A DNA stretch of 64,000 bases, taken from an uncultured Tolumonas sp. Lineage in GTDB: Bacteria; Pseudomonadota; Gammaproteobacteria; Enterobacterales; Aeromonadaceae. The DNA lies in the NCBI RefSeq assembly GCF_963678185.1, contig NZ_OY782757.1:558001-622000 (forward strand). Direction: 5' to 3'. Below the pieces are notes generated by a model. It was given only the letters and a program-made list of their open reading frames with translations. It had not been told where the DNA came from and did no database searches. Both the position numbers and the translations under genes were made by a program. This document shows, one piece after another, positions 62,234 to 64,000 of the stretch (its first letter is position 1; the number at the start of each line of letters is the position of its first letter).

Positions 62234-64000
62234 TTAGTCCCCTATTGGTCGCTCAATCTCAATACTCTGACGAATCACCAACTTATGGTCGCTGTTCTTC
62301 TGTGCTGTAGCTTTAAAACCTCTGGCATACGATTTACCATCAGGGATGTCCAATATCATGCCGGGCAATATCAGCCCAGTATCGGTGCTGGAAATTGGCA
62401 GCTCAATAGTGTCGATACTTCGGTTTAAACTCTCTGCCAGCAGTTTGGTGCCTAATGCAGTGGCGCCATCAACATGGGTTATGAGTGAATTTGTAGTATC
62501 AGCCAGCAGGCGTTCTGCTCCGGTGCCGGTACGTTTAACTAGCGCAGTTATGCCCGCATTTCCGCCTGTTAGCCAAACGCCATTCGCGTTGGTTCCGTAT
62601 TCCCGCTTACGCCCACGGTTTATCATGATATTTGCGGGGATCTGAACGTCTGCTAGTTCCCCATCTAAATGCCATGGCGCCGTTTTATATTTTGGCAGAA
62701 TGGTCATGTGACGATTTACGCGATCAGGAACCACAAATGCCCCTGCCGCTGCAGCAAGTTCCGTGATGATATCCATTGGTGCTTTGTTGCTGTAACTCCA
62801 CGCACCACCCGGCACCAGCCAATCAGCAGCCTGCCAATCTATTGTCCAGCCGGTTATCAGTTCTTGCTCTGCCAGTTGTATAATGGTGCGGTCTTGCTTT
62901 TCAGCATAACTTGATGGCAATAGGATTGATCTGGATAGTTCTTTAGTTCGGCTACGTCCGGTGACAGTGGCGCTTTGACTGTTCCAGGCTTTATTATCAC
63001 TCCAGCCATCGACTGACATACGCCATTGATAGCCGTTAATGACAATGAACACCTCTTCACCATCCAGCGCTTCGGCAATCGAGATAAGTGGTACGGTAGC
63101 AGAGAACTGCCATGCCCAGCTCTCATCGTCGTAATCAACACTGACGCTGGTTGATGGAATTTCTAATCCATCGCGGGCTCTGACGATAGATGCTGTGTTA
63201 CTCACCAGATAAACCCTCCGAATTGGAATGATGCGGGCAGCACCGATATCGACCCAGAATTCCAGATCGGTATTTAACTGACGTTCGCGATAAAAATTGA
63301 GATTAACGTCGCCAATATTAAGCGGTGGCGTGATAGGTGGCAGTGTATGGTCACTGACACCGGACAATGGCCAGATTGCTTCTTCATAAAAGCTGGCTGA
63401 TTGTTTAGATACCCAACAGCCTTTACGGATCAGCTGTCGCTGTAACGATACATCCATCCAGCTTGGCACTTGCCATTGATCTACCCTCTCCCGGTGGTTG
63501 CGTGGTAACAACAGCCAGAACGGCGCAGATGCTGAGTAACCACTGCTGATGGCTTCTGCGTATTTCTCTATCCGGTTTTTATGCGCCTTTGGCAGATCGC
63601 GATATAACCAACCCGGACGTAATTCAGAATTAGTTGCTTCGGTATAGCGCTCTGTTTTTTGCGTCTGTGCTCTGGGTATCAAACCAAACGGATAAGCTGA
63701 TTTAGCACTGATATTGCCTGCTTCCTGCCATTCAACCGGTCTATCTGCTGGCGTTCTGGCACCCATATGCCAATCACTGATGCCCGGCTCATGGTGAGCA
63801 GGTTCAGCTTGTTTTGCCCAGACATTGCCACCATAACCTGCAGGGTCACGATAGACGTTGATATCGTAATTACCAGCGCCATGAAAATGCAGTGGGTTCG
63901 CATCAGTCGATACAGTACCGGTAATAATGTAATCAGCAGGAAGATGACCGGTGACCGAATTACTGTGAGCACCAACAGTTGAAGTTAGAATTAAGTCAGA
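62234..64000 (-). CDS. Phage tail or virion structural protein (5' end beyond window)
   Basis: The frame is open from the window's right edge to the stop at 62234, 588 residues visible. An internal ATG at 63766 is not taken as the start because the frame continues upstream without a stop. Visible parts: HFHGAGNYDINVYRDPAG, PPLNIGDVNLNFYRERQLN, WQFSATVPLISIAEALDGEEVF, GGAWSYSNKAPMDIITELAAAAG and PANIMINRGRKREYGTNANG. This looks like a late-gene baseplate or hub-type protein of a transposable-phage or siphophage tail. The exact role is not certain. Confidence 0.7.
   Translation of the reverse strand, partial: SDLILTSTVGAHSNSVTGHLPADYIITGTVSTDANPLHFHGAGNYDINVYRDPAGYGGNVWAKQAEPAHHEPGISDWHMGARTPADRPVEWQEAGNISAKSAYPFGLIPRAQTQKTERYTEATNSELRPGWLYRDLPKAHKNRIEKYAEAISSGYSASAPFWLLLPRNHRERVDQWQVPSWMDVSLQRQLIRKGCWVSKQSASFYEEAIWPLSGVSDHTLPPITPPLNIGDVNLNFYRERQLNTDLEFWVDIGAARIIPIRRVYLVSNTASIVRARDGLEIPSTSVSVDYDDESWAWQFSATVPLISIAEALDGEEVFIVINGYQWRMSVDGWSDNKAWNSQSATVTGRSRTKELSRSILLPSSYAEKQDRTIIQLAEQELITGWTIDWQAADWLVPGGAWSYSNKAPMDIITELAAAAGAFVVPDRVNRHMTILPKYKTAPWHLDGELADVQIPANIMINRGRKREYGTNANGVWLTGGNAGITALVKRTGTGAERLLADTTNSLITHVDGATALGTKLLAESLNRSIDTIELPISSTDTGLILPGMILDIPDGKSYARGFKATAQKNSDHKLVIRQSIEIERPIGD

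Overview
The window looks like a chromosome segment of a gammaproteobacterium, most likely an Aeromonadales member (Tolumonas/Aeromonas-like). This rests on protein similarity to Escherichia coli housekeeping genes and on conserved neighbourhoods: uvrY-uvrC-pgsA-tRNA(Gly-Cys-Leu), pepN-pyrD-zapC, nagZ-ycfP-ndh, udk-dcd, and apbC divergent from metG. No database search was possible, so genus-level placement is inference.

Layout. (1) 1-7.3 kb: an RND efflux pump and its adaptor read leftward. Divergent from them are a small YgaP-type membrane protein, a sulfide:quinone oxidoreductase-type flavoprotein and two small exported proteins, a probable sulfur-stress cluster. (2) 7.9-15.4 kb: a D-Ala-D-Ala carboxypeptidase, a half-size TSUP permease, the phosphate operon pstSCAB with a triple Pho box and an internal terminator, and a ClcA antiporter. 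(3) 15.8-29.4 kb: a visibly AT-richer accessory island. It holds a HipBA toxin-antitoxin pair, a broken LysR gene, a coupled pair of unknown genes, a two-gene cassette (DUF3644/HEPN-like plus Schlafen AlbA_2) bracketed by imperfect 49-bp direct repeats, a 1492-residue STAND NTPase, an IS3 remnant, an orphan Xre/MbcA/ParS-type antitoxin domain, a deleted MNT nucleotidyltransferase, and a tyrosine recombinase with a dif-like palindrome upstream. This is the best place to look for undescribed defence systems.

(4) 29.5-40.1 kb: core genes tyrB, azoR, an HD hydrolase, yciT, dcd, udk, apbC, metG, a periplasmic DsbA-like protein and roxA. (5) 40.3-47.5 kb: ethanolamine use without a microcompartment (AraC regulator, Eat permease, EutBC), then fermentative ldhA and the acetate transporter satP. 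(6) 47.5-59.9 kb: core genes ndh, ycfP, nagZ, pheA, zapC, pyrD, pepN, uvrY, uvrC and pgsA. (7) 59.97-60.35 kb: three tRNA genes with a terminator. (8) 60.47-64.0 kb: the lysis and tail end of a prophage next to tRNA-Leu, running off the window.

Working together: Pst imports phosphate under PhoB control. Eat and EutBC would turn ethanolamine into acetaldehyde and ammonia. LdhA, SatP and Ndh serve fermentation, acetate exchange and NADH oxidation. The island genes appear to serve conflict functions (toxin-antitoxin and anti-phage), as judged from domain content and company, not from experiment.
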